Assembly: GCF_024169315.1 (NCBI RefSeq)
Contig: NZ_JALJWR010000001.1
Coordinates: 1,819,501 to 1,883,500, forward strand
DNA length: 64,000 bases
Direction: 5' to 3'
Origin: Pseudomonas migulae
GTDB taxonomy: Bacteria; Pseudomonadota; Gammaproteobacteria; Pseudomonadales; Pseudomonadaceae
The translations under genes and the position numbers were made by a program. Within the stretch, counting starts at the first letter, position 1; each line of letters starts with the position of its first letter. The notes under the pieces were generated by a model. It was not told the DNA's origin and searched no databases. It saw only the letters and a list, made by a program, of their open reading frames with translations. Shown in pieces: positions 1 through 8,667 of this stretch.

Positions 1-379
1 CCGAGCCTTCGGTGAAGCGCACCATCACTGGATAACCGGCCGCGACCTGGGTCAGCAGCGCGGGCAGGTTACTATCCAGGGGATAAACCACCATGCCGTA
101 CTCGCGGGCGAGGTTCTGCATGTTCTGCTGCAACTGCGCTTCGGCGCCCGGTACGTGCAGGGGTTTTTCGAGCAGACCCGGCGTAATCACAATGCCCTGC
201 TGCGACAGCATGCTCGCCAGGACCTGCGGCCCGCTCTGATAGCTCTGCCCGCGGTAGAACGTGCCGCTGAGTTCTACCCGTTCCGGCAGCCGCTTGACCT
301 CCGGCGCAACGCTTCCCGCGCAGCCGGCCAGACCCGCAACGCAACCGGCAATCAGTGCTGCCATTCGAATTCGCGACAT
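1..379 (-). CDS. C39-like (PA2778-family) lipoprotein, 5' part, catalytic Cys replaced by Ser
   Basis: Only the first 126 codons lie in the window; the rest is beyond base 1. The protein opens with a short signal sequence and a lipobox ending LAGC (Cys20), so it should be an outer- or inner-membrane lipoprotein facing the periplasm. The following segment aligns by eye to PA2778-family papain-like C39 peptidases: a YQxGP turn, then VLASML, then a second helix ending AREYG and the AAGYPVMV strand. In active members the turn reads QCGP with the nucleophilic Cys; here it is QSGP (Ser49). The distal His/Asp are off the edge. It may be a pseudopeptidase or binding protein. Family assignment is recognition from motif order, not a search. 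Confidence 0.72.
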   Translation of the reverse strand, partial: MSRIRMAALIAGCVAGLAGCAGSVAPEVKRLPERVELSGTFYRGQSYQSGPQVLASMLSQQGIVITPGLLEKPLHVPGAEAQLQQNMQNLAREYGMVVYPLDSNLPALLTQVAAGYPVMVRFTEGS

Positions 380-611
380 TACCCGCACCCTCATCACTCC
401 GTTGTTCAGACGCCGTCATTGTGCTCCCGGCCTGGCCGTCGATCATAGGACGCCACGCGGCAGCGGTATAGCCTTAACCGGCAGTTCAGTGCATTTGATA
501 GAGCGAACTGGTTGGTGACGGGCGACCTTTGGTCAATAGCCTGAAACACGGCAGCGACTAGACTGTCATTTGCAGAGCGTGTGCCCGCAGCAGGGCAAAG
601 AGGAGGCACCG

Positions 612-779
612 ATGAGCCTGACAATGACCATAGTGATGTTGATTTCCGGCTGGCTGGCCGTTGCCACCGCCATGTTGTGGGGTGTCCTGCGCATTGCACG
701 CCGGCACCATCACCCTGCCCGGCCTGTGCGGGTCGCGAGGACCGACAAGCCGGCGCCACGCCACGCTACGGCACATTGA
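612..779 (+). CDS. Small single-pass membrane protein, unknown function
   Basis: A 55-residue protein starting at an ATG with a strong AGGAGG ribosome site six bases upstream, which decides this start over longer readings. Residues about 4-25 form one hydrophobic helix; the tail is rich in Arg, His and Pro and so probably cytoplasmic. A good terminator follows 25 bases after the stop. I do not recognise the family. Similar tiny membrane proteins are common in Pseudomonas, but no role can be given from sequence. Confidence 0.6.
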   Translation: MSLTMTIVMLISGWLAVATAMLWGVLRIARRHHHPARPVRVARTDKPAPRHATAH

Positions 780-803
780 CCAGCGCACTAAAACAGCCCG
801 AAC

Positions 804-849
804 AAAAAAGGCCGCCTGAGCTCTTGCGAGCGCAGGCGGCCTTTTGTTT
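804..849. terminator. Bidirectional rho-independent terminator
   Basis: AAAAAAGGCCGCCTG and CAGGCGGCCTTTTGTTT form a long GC stem with A/T tracts on both sides. It sits between the convergent small membrane protein and the TerC gene and can serve both. Confidence 0.9.
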
Positions 850-857
850 AACGCAGG

Positions 858-1607
858 TTACGCTTCAGCGCTGATGCGCTTCTGCTTCGCCCGCCGGGAC
901 ATCATGTTCAAGCCCTCGATCGTGGCCGAGAACGCCATGGCCGCATAGACGTAGCCTTTCGGTACGTGGGCGCCGAAACCTTCGGCGATCAGCGTCATGC
1001 CGATCATGATCAGGAAGCCCAGTGCCAGCATCACCACCGTCGGGTTGTCGTTGATGAACCTGGCCAACGGGTCAGCCGCGAGCAGCATCACCAGCACCGA
1101 CACCACCACCGCGATGATCATGATCGGCAAATGCTCGGTCATGCCGACAGCGGTAATGATGCTGTCGATGGAGAACACCATGTCCAGCATCAGGATCTGA
1201 CCGATCGCAGCGGCAAAGCCGAGGGTCACGGTAGAGGTCGCCGACTTCGGATCTTCCGGCGCCGGGTCCATGCTGTGATGGATCTCGGTGGTCGCCTTCC
1301 ACAACAGGAACAGGCCGCCGGCGATCAGGATCATGTCTTTCCAGGAGAACGCGTGGCCGAGGATCTCGATCACAGGCTCGGTCAACTGGACGATGAACGC
1401 GATAGTGCTCAGCAGTGCCAGTCGCAGGATCAGCGCCATACCGATACCGATGCGCCGCGCTTTCTGCCGATGCTGTTCCGGCAGTTTATTGGTCAGGATC
1501 GAGATGAAGATCAGGTTATCGATGCCGAGCACGATTTCCATGACCACCAGCGTAGCCAGGGCGACCCAGGCGGTGGGGCTTGCAGCAAGTTCTAAAAGGT
1601 ATTCCAT
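858..1607 (-). CDS. TerC family integral membrane protein
   Basis: 249 residues with about seven membrane helices. The TerC signatures are clear: an early acidic helix motif [13 protein letters not shown] and a later matching [14 protein letters not shown], two inverted repeats each carrying conserved Asp that are thought to bind divalent metal. TerC/Alx/MeeF proteins are linked to tellurite resistance and to manganese export to the periplasm. Length matches the short TerC subclass without CBS domains. Transcribed with no close partner except the small lipoprotein upstream on the same strand (28-bp gap), with which it may share a transcript. Confidence 0.9.
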   Translation of the reverse strand: MEYLLELAASPTAWVALATLVVMEIVLGIDNLIFISILTNKLPEQHRQKARRIGIGMALILRLALLSTIAFIVQLTEPVIEILGHAFSWKDMILIAGGLFLLWKATTEIHHSMDPAPEDPKSATSTVTLGFAAAIGQILMLDMVFSIDSIITAVGMTEHLPIMIIAVVVSVLVMLLAADPLARFINDNPTVVMLALGFLIMIGMTLIAEGFGAHVPKGYVYAAMAFSATIEGLNMMSRRAKQKRISAEA

Positions 1608-1634
1608 GGGTCAGTCCTGACTCGTTTAAGACGT

Positions 1635-1877
1635 TTAGATTTCCTGGGACGAAGATTCGGATTTTTCTTTGTCTTCGTCCGATGGTTCTTTCTTGCTGAT
1701 CAACCCGCCGGTGGCATCGCTGATCGCTTGTTCGGCGGCCTTGTGGGTGTCGTCGATCGCTTGTTTCGCGGATTCGGCAGCCTTGCCCATCAGTTGCTGA
1801 GCGCTTTTTTCGGCCTGGTCGCAACCGGCCAATACCAGTAAAGACGCAATCAGCAATGCCGTGGTTTTAAGCTTCAT
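1635..1877 (-). CDS. Small lipoprotein, Ala/Lys/Glu-rich
   Basis: 80 residues. The N-terminus is a classic lipoprotein signal ending VLAGC (Cys19). The mature part is a charged, heptad-like helix (AEKSAQQLMGKAAESAKQ...) resembling the apolipoprotein-like/small coiled-coil lipoproteins of pseudomonads, then an acidic Ser/Lys/Glu tail. Probably a periplasmic membrane-anchored helical peptide. It precedes the TerC gene on the same strand, but a functional link is only positional. Confidence 0.75.
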   Translation of the reverse strand: MKLKTTALLIASLLVLAGCDQAEKSAQQLMGKAAESAKQAIDDTHKAAEQAISDATGGLISKKEPSDEDKEKSESSSQEI

Positions 1878-2012
1878 GATGCTTTCCTCGATAGAACAGA
1901 ACGGGCCAAAACGATGGCCCGTTGATAGCGAGGCATTCTAGGGAGGCAAACACTTCAGGAAAATTCGTATTTTCAGCGGTTATACTTCGGTTTTAACGAA
2001 CTGTAGGTCGCC

Positions 2013-2912
2013 ATGCTCAACTATCGACAACTGCATTACTTCTGGGTGGTGGCCAAGACCGGCAGCATCGTCCGTGCCTGTGAACAGTTGAACCTGACGC
2101 CGCAGACCATCAGCGGGCAGATCTCCCTGCTCGAACAGACCTACGGTATCGAGTTGTTTCGCCGGGTAGGCCGACAGTTGGAACTCACCGAGGCCGGGCG
2201 TCAGGCCCTGCCCTACGCCGAGCAGATGTTTCAGCTCGGCGGTGAACTGGAGTTGATGTTGCGGGCGCAACCCAATGAGCAGCAGATTCTGTTTCGGGTC
2301 GGCGTCGCCGACGTCGTGCCCAAATCCATCGTCTATCGCCTGATTGCGCCGACCATGGAATTGAGCGAGCCGCTGCGTATCACCTGTCGCGAGGACAAAC
2401 TGGAACGCTTGCTCGCCGACCTGGCGATCCAGCGCCTCGACCTGGTGATCTCTGACAGCCCGATGCCGTCGCACCTGGACATCAAGGGCTACAGCCAGAA
2501 ACTCGGGGAATGCGGGATCAGTTTCTTCGCCACCGCTGAACTGACGGCGCAGTACGGCCAGGATTTCCCGCGCAGCCTGCACGGCGCGCCACTGCTGATT
2601 CCGGGGCCGGAAACCGTGGTGCGCAGTCGCTTGCAGCGCTGGTTTGCCGAGCAGCAGATCCAGCCGCGGATCGTCGGCGAGTTCGATGACAGCGCCTTGA
2701 TGCAGGCGTTTGGTCAATCCGGCAGCGGGATTTTCATCGGCCCGAGCGTAATTGCCGATGAAGTGAAACGCCAATACGGCGTGGAGCTGATTGGCCAGAC
2801 CGACGCAGTGACCGAGTCGTTCTACGCCATTTCGGTGGAACGCAAGGTCAAGCACCCTGGCATCGTTGCGATTACCGAAGGTGCCCGACGCGAGCTGTTC
2901 ACCGCGATGTGA
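2013..2912 (+). CDS. nhaR: LysR-type transcriptional activator NhaR
   Basis: 299 residues. N-terminal winged HTH (about residues 3-62, MLNYRQLHYFWVVAKTGSI, with SGQISLLE recognition helix) followed by a LysR substrate-binding domain. The opening HYFWVVAKTGSI and the RVGVADVVPKSIVYR segment are characteristic of NhaR, the sodium-responsive activator of the nhaA antiporter in enterics. No nhaA lies beside it here; the neighbours are the small lipoprotein (divergent) and an MFS exporter (convergent, 4-bp gap), so its target is likely elsewhere or different. Start supported by the conserved N-terminus. Confidence 0.88.
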   Translation: MLNYRQLHYFWVVAKTGSIVRACEQLNLTPQTISGQISLLEQTYGIELFRRVGRQLELTEAGRQALPYAEQMFQLGGELELMLRAQPNEQQILFRVGVADVVPKSIVYRLIAPTMELSEPLRITCREDKLERLLADLAIQRLDLVISDSPMPSHLDIKGYSQKLGECGISFFATAELTAQYGQDFPRSLHGAPLLIPGPETVVRSRLQRWFAEQQIQPRIVGEFDDSALMQAFGQSGSGIFIGPSVIADEVKRQYGVELIGQTDAVTESFYAISVERKVKHPGIVAITEGARRELFTAM

Positions 2913-2916
2913 GGTG

Positions 2917-4071
2917 TCAGGCGCAGATTTCGCGGGGTTTGAAGGTCATCAGTGCCATGGCCAGCAGAATCGAAGCCAGGATAAACGCCGCTGCCGCAAA
3001 GCCAAGCCCGCCCAGGCCGACACTGTCGATCACGCGTCCGCCGATCATCGCGCCCAGACCGATGCCGAGGTTGGCGCCGGCAATGTTCAGCGACGCGGCA
3101 AAGGCCGGTGCCTCGGGCGCGGCCTTCATCAAACGCACATGGCTGACCAGGAACAGTGCCGCCTGCGTCACACCCCAGATGCCCATCGCCGCCGCCAGCC
3201 CCAGCGGCGAATGAATGTTCGGCACCAGCGCCACCATGCCGGCAATCATGAAGGCGCAGAACGTCACGGAAGCGATCAGCGGATGGCGATCCACCGCGCG
3301 ACCGCCCAGCGAGTTGCCGATCAGCCCGACCGCACCGAAGCCCATCAGGCACCAGCCGACCACCGTGCCGTTGAAACCGGCCAGCCGCTCAAGGATGTCG
3401 GCCAGATAGGTGTAAGCGGTAAACATGCCGCTGAACACCAGGATCGACAGCAACACGTGCCCAATCATCAGCGGACTGCGCAGGATCTTGAACTGCGAAC
3501 GAAAACTCACCTGATGCTGGTGCAGGCTGGTTTTCGGCAGGTAGATAAACAGCAGCAAGGCCTTGGTAAACGCGATCACCGCCAGAATGCCGAAGGCACT
3601 GCGCCAACCGAATGCATCGGAAATCAGCGTGCCCACCGGAATGCCAAACACCGTGGCGCAGACAATGCCGAAACCGATCTTGGCGATGGCGCGTCCGGCG
3701 TAATCCGGCCCGACGATGTCCACCGCGGTCTCACTGGCCAGCGCCCAGAACACCGGCAGCCCGAGCGCGGGGATCAACCGCGCAGCGGCCATCACCCAAA
3801 TGTTCGGTGCAAACGCCGCGAGGGTGTTGGCCAGACCGAACATGATCAATATCGAGATGAACAGCTTGCGTCGTTCGAATCGGGCGAAGTACGCGGTCAG
3901 AAACGGCCCGAACGCGGCGACGGTGAAGGCGAACAGAGTCACCAGCAAACCCGCTTGCGGGATGCTCACTTCCAGATCTCGGGCGATGGCCGGCAACAGG
4001 CCGACGATGACGAATTCCGTGGTCAGCACCGTGAATCCGGCGGCAGACAACAGAAGGATGGGCAACAGCAT
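2917..4071 (-). CDS. MFS transporter, DHA1-type drug/sugar efflux
   Basis: 384 residues from the ATG at 4071; an upstream open frame adds 85 residues with no hydrophobic or conserved content and is not used. Twelve membrane helices are visible. The first loop carries the DHA1 pattern LTTEFVIVGLLPAIARDLEVSI and the conserved loop between helices 2 and 3 (FARFERRKLF). These belong to the AraJ/YdhP/PbuE-like efflux group, drug:H+ antiporters of the inner membrane. Substrate cannot be assigned. Convergent with nhaR. Confidence 0.85.
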   Translation of the reverse strand: MLLPILLLSAAGFTVLTTEFVIVGLLPAIARDLEVSIPQAGLLVTLFAFTVAAFGPFLTAYFARFERRKLFISILIMFGLANTLAAFAPNIWVMAAARLIPALGLPVFWALASETAVDIVGPDYAGRAIAKIGFGIVCATVFGIPVGTLISDAFGWRSAFGILAVIAFTKALLLFIYLPKTSLHQHQVSFRSQFKILRSPLMIGHVLLSILVFSGMFTAYTYLADILERLAGFNGTVVGWCLMGFGAVGLIGNSLGGRAVDRHPLIASVTFCAFMIAGMVALVPNIHSPLGLAAAMGIWGVTQAALFLVSHVRLMKAAPEAPAFAASLNIAGANLGIGLGAMIGGRVIDSVGLGGLGFAAAAFILASILLAMALMTFKPREICA

Positions 4072-4351
4072 GCAGAACTCCAGAAAACGACAACACCAGC
4101 GATAGCCCGAAGGCCCACTGGCAGCGATGAAAATGAGGATGCGCAATGTTAACAGAGTGTTTCCGAAGGTGGTTGCACGAACCTGCAATTCGCGTTCAAC
4201 CGGCGGGCGGCAGATCGTCACAGGTCTGAAGGATGAAGACGACGCTGTGATAAAGTCCGCGCCCTGCGATTCGTACACCCTGATCATCGCCCATTTAATG
4301 GCCCCGATGTCGCGACACCCCCGCACCTAATAAAATCAGAGATGCCGTTTT

Positions 4352-5584
4352 ATGACCGCTTCATCCCCTTCGTTACTGCAACGCTTGAAACGCTTGAGCC
4401 TGGTTACGCAAATCATCATCGGCCTGCTCGCCGGGATTGCCCTGGCGCTGGTTGCGCCCGAGGTGGCGAAGTCCACTGCGTTCATCGGCAAAGTGTTCGT
4501 CTCGGCGCTGAAAGCTGTCGCGCCGATTCTGGTGTTCGTGCTGGTCATGGCGTCGATCGCCAACCACAAGCACGGCCAGGAAACCCACATCCGGCCGATT
4601 CTGTTTCTGTACCTGCTCGGCACGTTTGCCGCCGCAGTGGTCGCGGTCGTGGCCAGCATGATGTTCCCGTCGAGCCTGGTGCTGGCCACTCACGACGTCG
4701 CGGTGACGGCGCCGGGCGGTATCAGTGAAGTGCTGCAAAGTCTGCTGTTGAGCGTGGTGGATAACCCGGTCAGCGCGCTGATGAATGCCAATTTCATCGG
4801 CATTCTGGCGTGGGCCATCGGCATGGGCGTCGCCATTCGCCACGCCGGTGACACTACCCGTGAAGTCCTCGGCGATTTGTCCAACGGCGTGACCCTGATC
4901 GTGCGTCTGGTGATCCGTTTTGCACCACTGGGGATTTTCGGCCTGGTGGCATCGACCCTCGCCACTTCCGGTTTCGGTGCCTTGATCGGTTATGCACATC
5001 TGCTGGCGGTGTTGCTGGGCTGCATGCTGTTTGTGGCGCTGGTGATGAACCCGGTGATCGTGTTCTGGAAGCTGCGTCGTAACCCGTATCCACTGGTGAT
5101 CATGTGCTTGCGTGAGAGCGGCATCACAGCGTTTTTCACCCGCAGCTCGGCGGCGAACATTCCGGTCAATCTGGAACTGAGCAAGCGTCTGGGTCTGCAT
5201 GAGGACACTTACTCGGTTTCGATTCCGTTGGGTGCGACGATCAACATGGCGGGGGCTGCGATTACCATCACGGTGCTGACCCTGGCGGCTGTGCATACGC
5301 TGGGGATTGCGGTGGATATTCCGACTGCCATTCTGTTGAGTGTCGTTGCGGCGATCTGCGCCTGCGGTGCGTCGGGTGTGGCGGGGGGGTCGTTGTTGTT
5401 GATTCCACTGGCGTGCAGCTTGTTCGGTATTCCGAGTGAGATCGCCATGCAGGTGGTGGCAGTCGGGTTCATCATCGGGGTGTTGCAGGATTCGGCTGAG
5501 ACGGCGTTGAATTCTTCTACTGATGTGTTGTTTACGGCGGCGGCTTGTTTGGGTGAGGAGGAGAAGGCTCAGCGTTTGGCGTGA
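4352..5584 (+). CDS. sstT: Serine/threonine:Na+ symporter SstT
   Basis: 410 residues, a full-length member of the dicarboxylate/amino acid:cation symporter (DAACS) family. Typical SstT features: N-terminal [18 protein letters not shown], the [18 protein letters not shown] helix, the serine-rich hairpin [11 protein letters not shown], and [14 protein letters not shown] in the transport core. It imports L-serine and L-threonine with sodium across the inner membrane. Monocistronic by context: a long non-coding palindromic region follows. Confidence 0.93.
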   Translation: MTASSPSLLQRLKRLSLVTQIIIGLLAGIALALVAPEVAKSTAFIGKVFVSALKAVAPILVFVLVMASIANHKHGQETHIRPILFLYLLGTFAAAVVAVVASMMFPSSLVLATHDVAVTAPGGISEVLQSLLLSVVDNPVSALMNANFIGILAWAIGMGVAIRHAGDTTREVLGDLSNGVTLIVRLVIRFAPLGIFGLVASTLATSGFGALIGYAHLLAVLLGCMLFVALVMNPVIVFWKLRRNPYPLVIMCLRESGITAFFTRSSAANIPVNLELSKRLGLHEDTYSVSIPLGATINMAGAAITITVLTLAAVHTLGIAVDIPTAILLSVVAAICACGASGVAGGSLLLIPLACSLFGIPSEIAMQVVAVGFIIGVLQDSAETALNSSTDVLFTAAACLGEEEKAQRLA

Positions 5585-5645
5585 CACGCTGATTGGTTTG
5601 GTTTGGTTTGGGGGCATATCCGTTTCTTCGGTGATGGCGGCTATT

Positions 5646-6346
5646 GGTTTCGCCCTTACGGCGAGTCACTTGGAGAAGCGCCAAGTAACCAAGCGCTTAT
5701 GCCCCTTTCGTTCGGTGCCTCGCCTAGGCTCGCCATGCCCTCCTTCCGGTCCTGCTCCGTGGGCCCGCCGCCATCGGCCATCCATGGCCGGGGGCGGCTA
5801 CCGCGGCATCCTTGCCGCGGTGCCCACTGCGCAGAACCTCCACTCGGCCTCACGAGGGGGCGAGTACCGCCAATGCAACCGAGGCGGCCTACCGGCCGAC
5901 CTGGCTCTTCGATGGTACGCATTCCCCTGTGGGAGCTGGCTTGCCAGCGATGGTCGTCAACGATGACGCGTGCTGCCTGAATGAGCGCGGTGTCTGGGCG
6001 ACCATCGCTGGCAAGCCAGCTCCCACAGGGATTTTGGTGGACATGACATTGGTGTTTACCCCCGATGATCCTGACGAACTTCAGGCCGGCTATCAGGCCG
6101 CCTCGCTTTGGCTTTTGATCTTGATCTGCCCCGTCGGAAGGCCGAGCGCAGGTTCTGCGCAGTGGGCAACCCGGCATGGATGCCGGGTTAGCCGCCCCCG
6201 GCCATGGATGGCCGATGGCGGCGGGCCCACGGAGCAGGACCGGAGTGAGGGTACCCTGAGCCTAAGCGAAGGGCCGTACGTCAGGGGCCAAGCCTTTTGG
6301 TTCCTTTTCGGCGTTTGGAAAAGGGACTCGCCGTAAGGGCGAAACC
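5646..6346. repeat. ~700-bp nested palindrome (large imperfect inverted repeat)
   Basis: The gene-free stretch after sstT is a near-palindrome. Left arm (about 5646-5905) and right arm (about 6085-6346) are imperfect reverse complements: outer ends GGTTTCGCCCTTACGGCGAG against CTCGCCGTAAGGGCGAAACC, a central block TGCTCCGTGGGCCCGCCGCC against its complement, and inner GCCCACTGCGCAGAACCT against AGGTTCTGCGCAGTGGGC. A REP doublet sits in the loop. Open frames across it have no coding character. Similar large repeats recur in P. fluorescens-group genomes as far as I know. Confidence 0.85.
5925..6030. repeat. REP doublet (GCTGGCTTGCCAGC type)
   Basis: CCCTGTGGGAGCTGGCTTGC at the left and its complement ending TCCCACAGGG at the right, with an internal GCTGG-CTT-GCCAGC stem in each half. 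It occupies the loop of the large palindrome. Confidence 0.95.
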
Positions 6347-6410
6347 ATTAGCGGCCGTTACCGCAGGAATGGATATGTACACCCTCAAAACCTACGTCAC
6401 CTGACGCGCA

Positions 6411-6440
6411 GCCATCGCAGGCAAGCCAGCTCCCACAGGG
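6411..6440. repeat. Single REP half-element
   Basis: CATCGCAGGCAAGCCAGCTC followed by CCACAGGG; one half of the doublet type found inside the adjacent palindrome, with no partner nearby and one mismatch in its stem. Confidence 0.8.
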
Positions 6441-6463
6441 TCAGCGGCGTAAATGAAGAATGC

Positions 6464-6504
6464 AAAAAAGCCCCCACAACCTGAGGCTGCGGGGGCTTTT
6501 TTGT
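6464..6504. terminator. Rho-independent terminator after the DUF1993 gene
   Basis: AAAAAAGCCCCCACAACCTG pairs with GCTGCGGGGGCTTTTTTG. On the minus strand it follows the DUF1993 stop by 11 bases; A/T tracts on both sides make it possibly bidirectional. Confidence 0.88.
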
Positions 6505-6515
6505 ACCCGGGCGGT

Positions 6516-7025
6516 TTAGAACGCGCCCATGTAATCGCGCTTGCCCACTTCCACGCCGTTGTGGCGCAGCAGTGCATAAGCAGTAGTGACGTGGAAGAAG
6601 AACTGCGGCAAGCCATAGCTCAGCAAGTAAGCCTGGCCACTGAAGCGCTTCTCTTTCGGCGTGCCCGGACGAGTAACGATCTCGATGCCTTCCTTGCCAT
6701 TGATCTGCTCAGGCTTGATCTCGCCGATGTAAGCCAGAACCTTGGTCAGCAGCGCTTGCAGCTCGGCAAACGTGGTTTCAGTGTCCTCGTACTTCGGCAC
6801 TTCGATCTCGGCCAGACGCGAAGAAACACCCTTGGCGAAATCCACGGCGATCTGCACCTGACGCACCAGCGGGAACATGTCCGGGTACAGACGGGCTTGC
6901 AGGAAAGCGTTCGGGTCAATGTTCTTGGCAGTGGCGTGGGCTTCGGCCTTGTTCAGAACGTCGCTCAGGGCGGTGAGCATTTGTTTGAAAACCGGAACGG
7001 AAGCGTCATACAGGGAAATGGTCAT
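6516..7025 (-). CDS. DUF1993 domain protein (DinB-like fold)
   Basis: 169 residues, full length for DUF1993. Visible family features are the N-terminal MTISLYDASVPVFKQMLTAL, the LYPDMFPLVRQVQIAVDFAKG block, and the C-terminal LPQFFFHVTTAYALLRHNGVEVGKRDY(M/L)G motif. DUF1993 proteins are predicted four-helix bundles related to DinB/YfiT and are cytoplasmic; their function is unknown. Monocistronic, with its own terminator. Confidence 0.88.
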   Translation of the reverse strand: MTISLYDASVPVFKQMLTALSDVLNKAEAHATAKNIDPNAFLQARLYPDMFPLVRQVQIAVDFAKGVSSRLAEIEVPKYEDTETTFAELQALLTKVLAYIGEIKPEQINGKEGIEIVTRPGTPKEKRFSGQAYLLSYGLPQFFFHVTTAYALLRHNGVEVGKRDYMGAF

Positions 7026-7164
7026 GGCAGTCTCGTGTGGTGACAGGTGTGAAACGTGGGCCGATTATAGTCATGCCCGGCGCTCCTGCGGCTTGTCTTT
7101 TATCCAGCAAGGATTAGGCTAGGCGGCTTCGACTGCATGCTTCGACAGCAAAGGGAAAAGCGTG

Positions 7165-7812
7165 ATGAGCACTGAGCAAGAGACCACCTTCGACGAGCCA
7201 CGCCTCAACAGCACGGAAATCCGCATTCTCGGTTCGCTGATCGAGAAACAGGCCACCAGCCCGGAAACCTATCCGTTGACCCTCAACGCGCTGGTGATTG
7301 CCTGCAACCAGAAAACCAGCCGCGAACCGGTGATGAACCTCACCCAGGGCCAGGTCGGCCAGAGCCTGCGCGCCCTTGAAGGTCGCGGGTTTACCAAACT
7401 GGTGATGGGCAGCCGCGCCGACCGCTGGGAGCACAAGGTCGACAAGGCCCTGGAGCTGGTGCCAGCGCAGGTGATTCTGACGGGGCTGTTGTTTCTGCGA
7501 GGTCCGCAGACGGTCAATGAACTGCTGACCCGCAGCGGCCGCATGCATGAGTTCGAAGACGCCGAACAGGTGGTGCATCAGCTTGAACGATTGATTGCTC
7601 GCGGCCTGGCGTTGCTGATTCCGCGTCAGGCCGGACAGCGCGAAGACCGCTACATGCATGCGCTGGGCGATCCGGCGGATATCGAAGCGATCCTCGCGGC
7701 ACGGCAGAATCCGGTGGAGCGCGGCGCCGGCAGCGGTGTGTCGTTAGAACGCATCGAAGAACTGGAAGCGCGCATTGCCGCACTGGAAGAGCGACTGGCA
7801 CGCCTCGAATAA
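7165..7812 (+). CDS. YceH family (DUF480) protein
   Basis: 215 residues from ATG 7165; a GTG three bases upstream is in frame but lies closer to the AAGGGA ribosome site than usual. DUF480 signatures: [42 protein letters not shown], and [20 protein letters not shown], which are two winged-helix-like modules, followed by a C-terminal coiled coil ([21 protein letters not shown]). Cytoplasmic; function unknown although the fold suggests DNA binding. Confidence 0.9.
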   Translation: MSTEQETTFDEPRLNSTEIRILGSLIEKQATSPETYPLTLNALVIACNQKTSREPVMNLTQGQVGQSLRALEGRGFTKLVMGSRADRWEHKVDKALELVPAQVILTGLLFLRGPQTVNELLTRSGRMHEFEDAEQVVHQLERLIARGLALLIPRQAGQREDRYMHALGDPADIEAILAARQNPVERGAGSGVSLERIEELEARIAALEERLARLE

Positions 7813-7814
7813 AA

Positions 7815-7906
7815 TGTGGGAGCGGGCTTGCTCGCGAAGGCGGTGTGTCATTCGATACAAGTATTTACTGACCCACCGCCTTCGCGGGCAAGCCTCGCTC
7901 CTACAA
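7815..7906. repeat. REP doublet
   Basis: TGTGGGAGCGGGCTTGCTCG and, inverted, CGGGCAAGCCTCGCTCCTACA. The two halves are of different sequence variants (GCTCGC-type and GCCCGC/TAGGAG-type), so this is a mixed doublet. It lies between yceH and the cupin gene. Confidence 0.93.
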
Positions 7907-7915
7907 GAGATCGAA

Positions 7916-8434
7916 TTACTCACCGTCCCAGTAATCCACCCCGTCAGACGGCCGGGCAATGGCGACGAAATCCGAGGCATTGCCCTCGGCATCGACCTTG
8001 AAGTCATCCATCACCGCGTATTTGCCGGAATCCGGGTACTCGCAAATCTCCGGCGATTGCTGGGTGCTGACCGCCAGGTAGCGCAGTTCACCGGCGCTGG
8101 TGTTGATGATCTGGTGAGCCGCTTCCTGACCGCCTGGCGGGCAAGCGATCACGTCACCCGCACGAATGGGAAAACGCTCAGCCCCGAGACGGATCTCCCC
8201 TTCGCCGGCCACCACGTAAAACATCTCTTCATTGACCCGATGGCTGTGAAACGGACTGCCACGCATGCCGGGCTCCAGCACGTACAAGCGATAGCCAAGC
8301 TTCTGCGCACCCAGTTGTTGACCGACGCGGGCCATCCGCTGTTGATAACGGCTGGCCGTCTCGCCGGTGGGCGCCAGGGCTTCGGGCAGCGGTTCGAGTT
8401 CGACCTGATTGAGGTTGAGGATGGCGGGATGCAT
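7916..8434 (-). CDS. Cupin domain protein
   Basis: 172 residues. A single conserved beta-barrel cupin is centred on residues 50-115: the first motif GSPFHSHRVNEEMFYVVAGEGE supplies His/His/Glu metal ligands and the second motif PIRAGDVIACPPGGQEAAHQIIN supplies the last His. A C-terminal extension (YPDSGKYAVMDD) is typical of small-molecule-binding cupins. Cytoplasmic, probably a metal-dependent enzyme or sensor; substrate unknown. Confidence 0.88.
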   Translation of the reverse strand: MHPAILNLNQVELEPLPEALAPTGETASRYQQRMARVGQQLGAQKLGYRLYVLEPGMRGSPFHSHRVNEEMFYVVAGEGEIRLGAERFPIRAGDVIACPPGGQEAAHQIINTSAGELRYLAVSTQQSPEICEYPDSGKYAVMDDFKVDAEGNASDFVAIARPSDGVDYWDGE

Positions 8435-8536
8435 GGGAAACCTCGGTCACGGTTTGTTTTTGATGGGCAAGTCTTTGCTTGCTGGTGGGGAGTATAGGCA
8501 GGGAAACTGCTGCGACCGACTGAAGACCGGGTTGCG

Positions 8537-8634
8537 CCCTTCGCGAGCAAGCCCGCTCCCACATTTAATCTGCGACATACGCAAGTACTATGTTCACTGA
8601 AGATCTAATGTGGGAGCGGGCTTGCTCGCGAAGG
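8537..8634. repeat. REP doublet, outward orientation
   Basis: CTTCGCGAGCAAGCCCGCTC on the left and GAGCGGGCTTGCTCGCGAAG on the right. Here the GTGGGAG ends face each other, opposite to most doublets in the window. Confidence 0.92.
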
Positions 8635-8667
8635 GGCTGCCACAGCCAACAAATAACTTGAGGAAAG

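Noticed and set aside
2866..4152. Long plus-strand open frame opposite the MFS exporter
   Set aside because: It is the antisense shadow of a membrane protein gene: very rich in His, Gln, Arg and Asp, no ribosome site, no family.
4373..5617. Long minus-strand open frame opposite sstT
   Set aside because: Antisense shadow with the same low-complexity basic composition; sstT is clearly real.
5603..6336. Open frames inside the 700-bp palindrome
   Set aside because: Low coding potential and derived from the inverted repeats.
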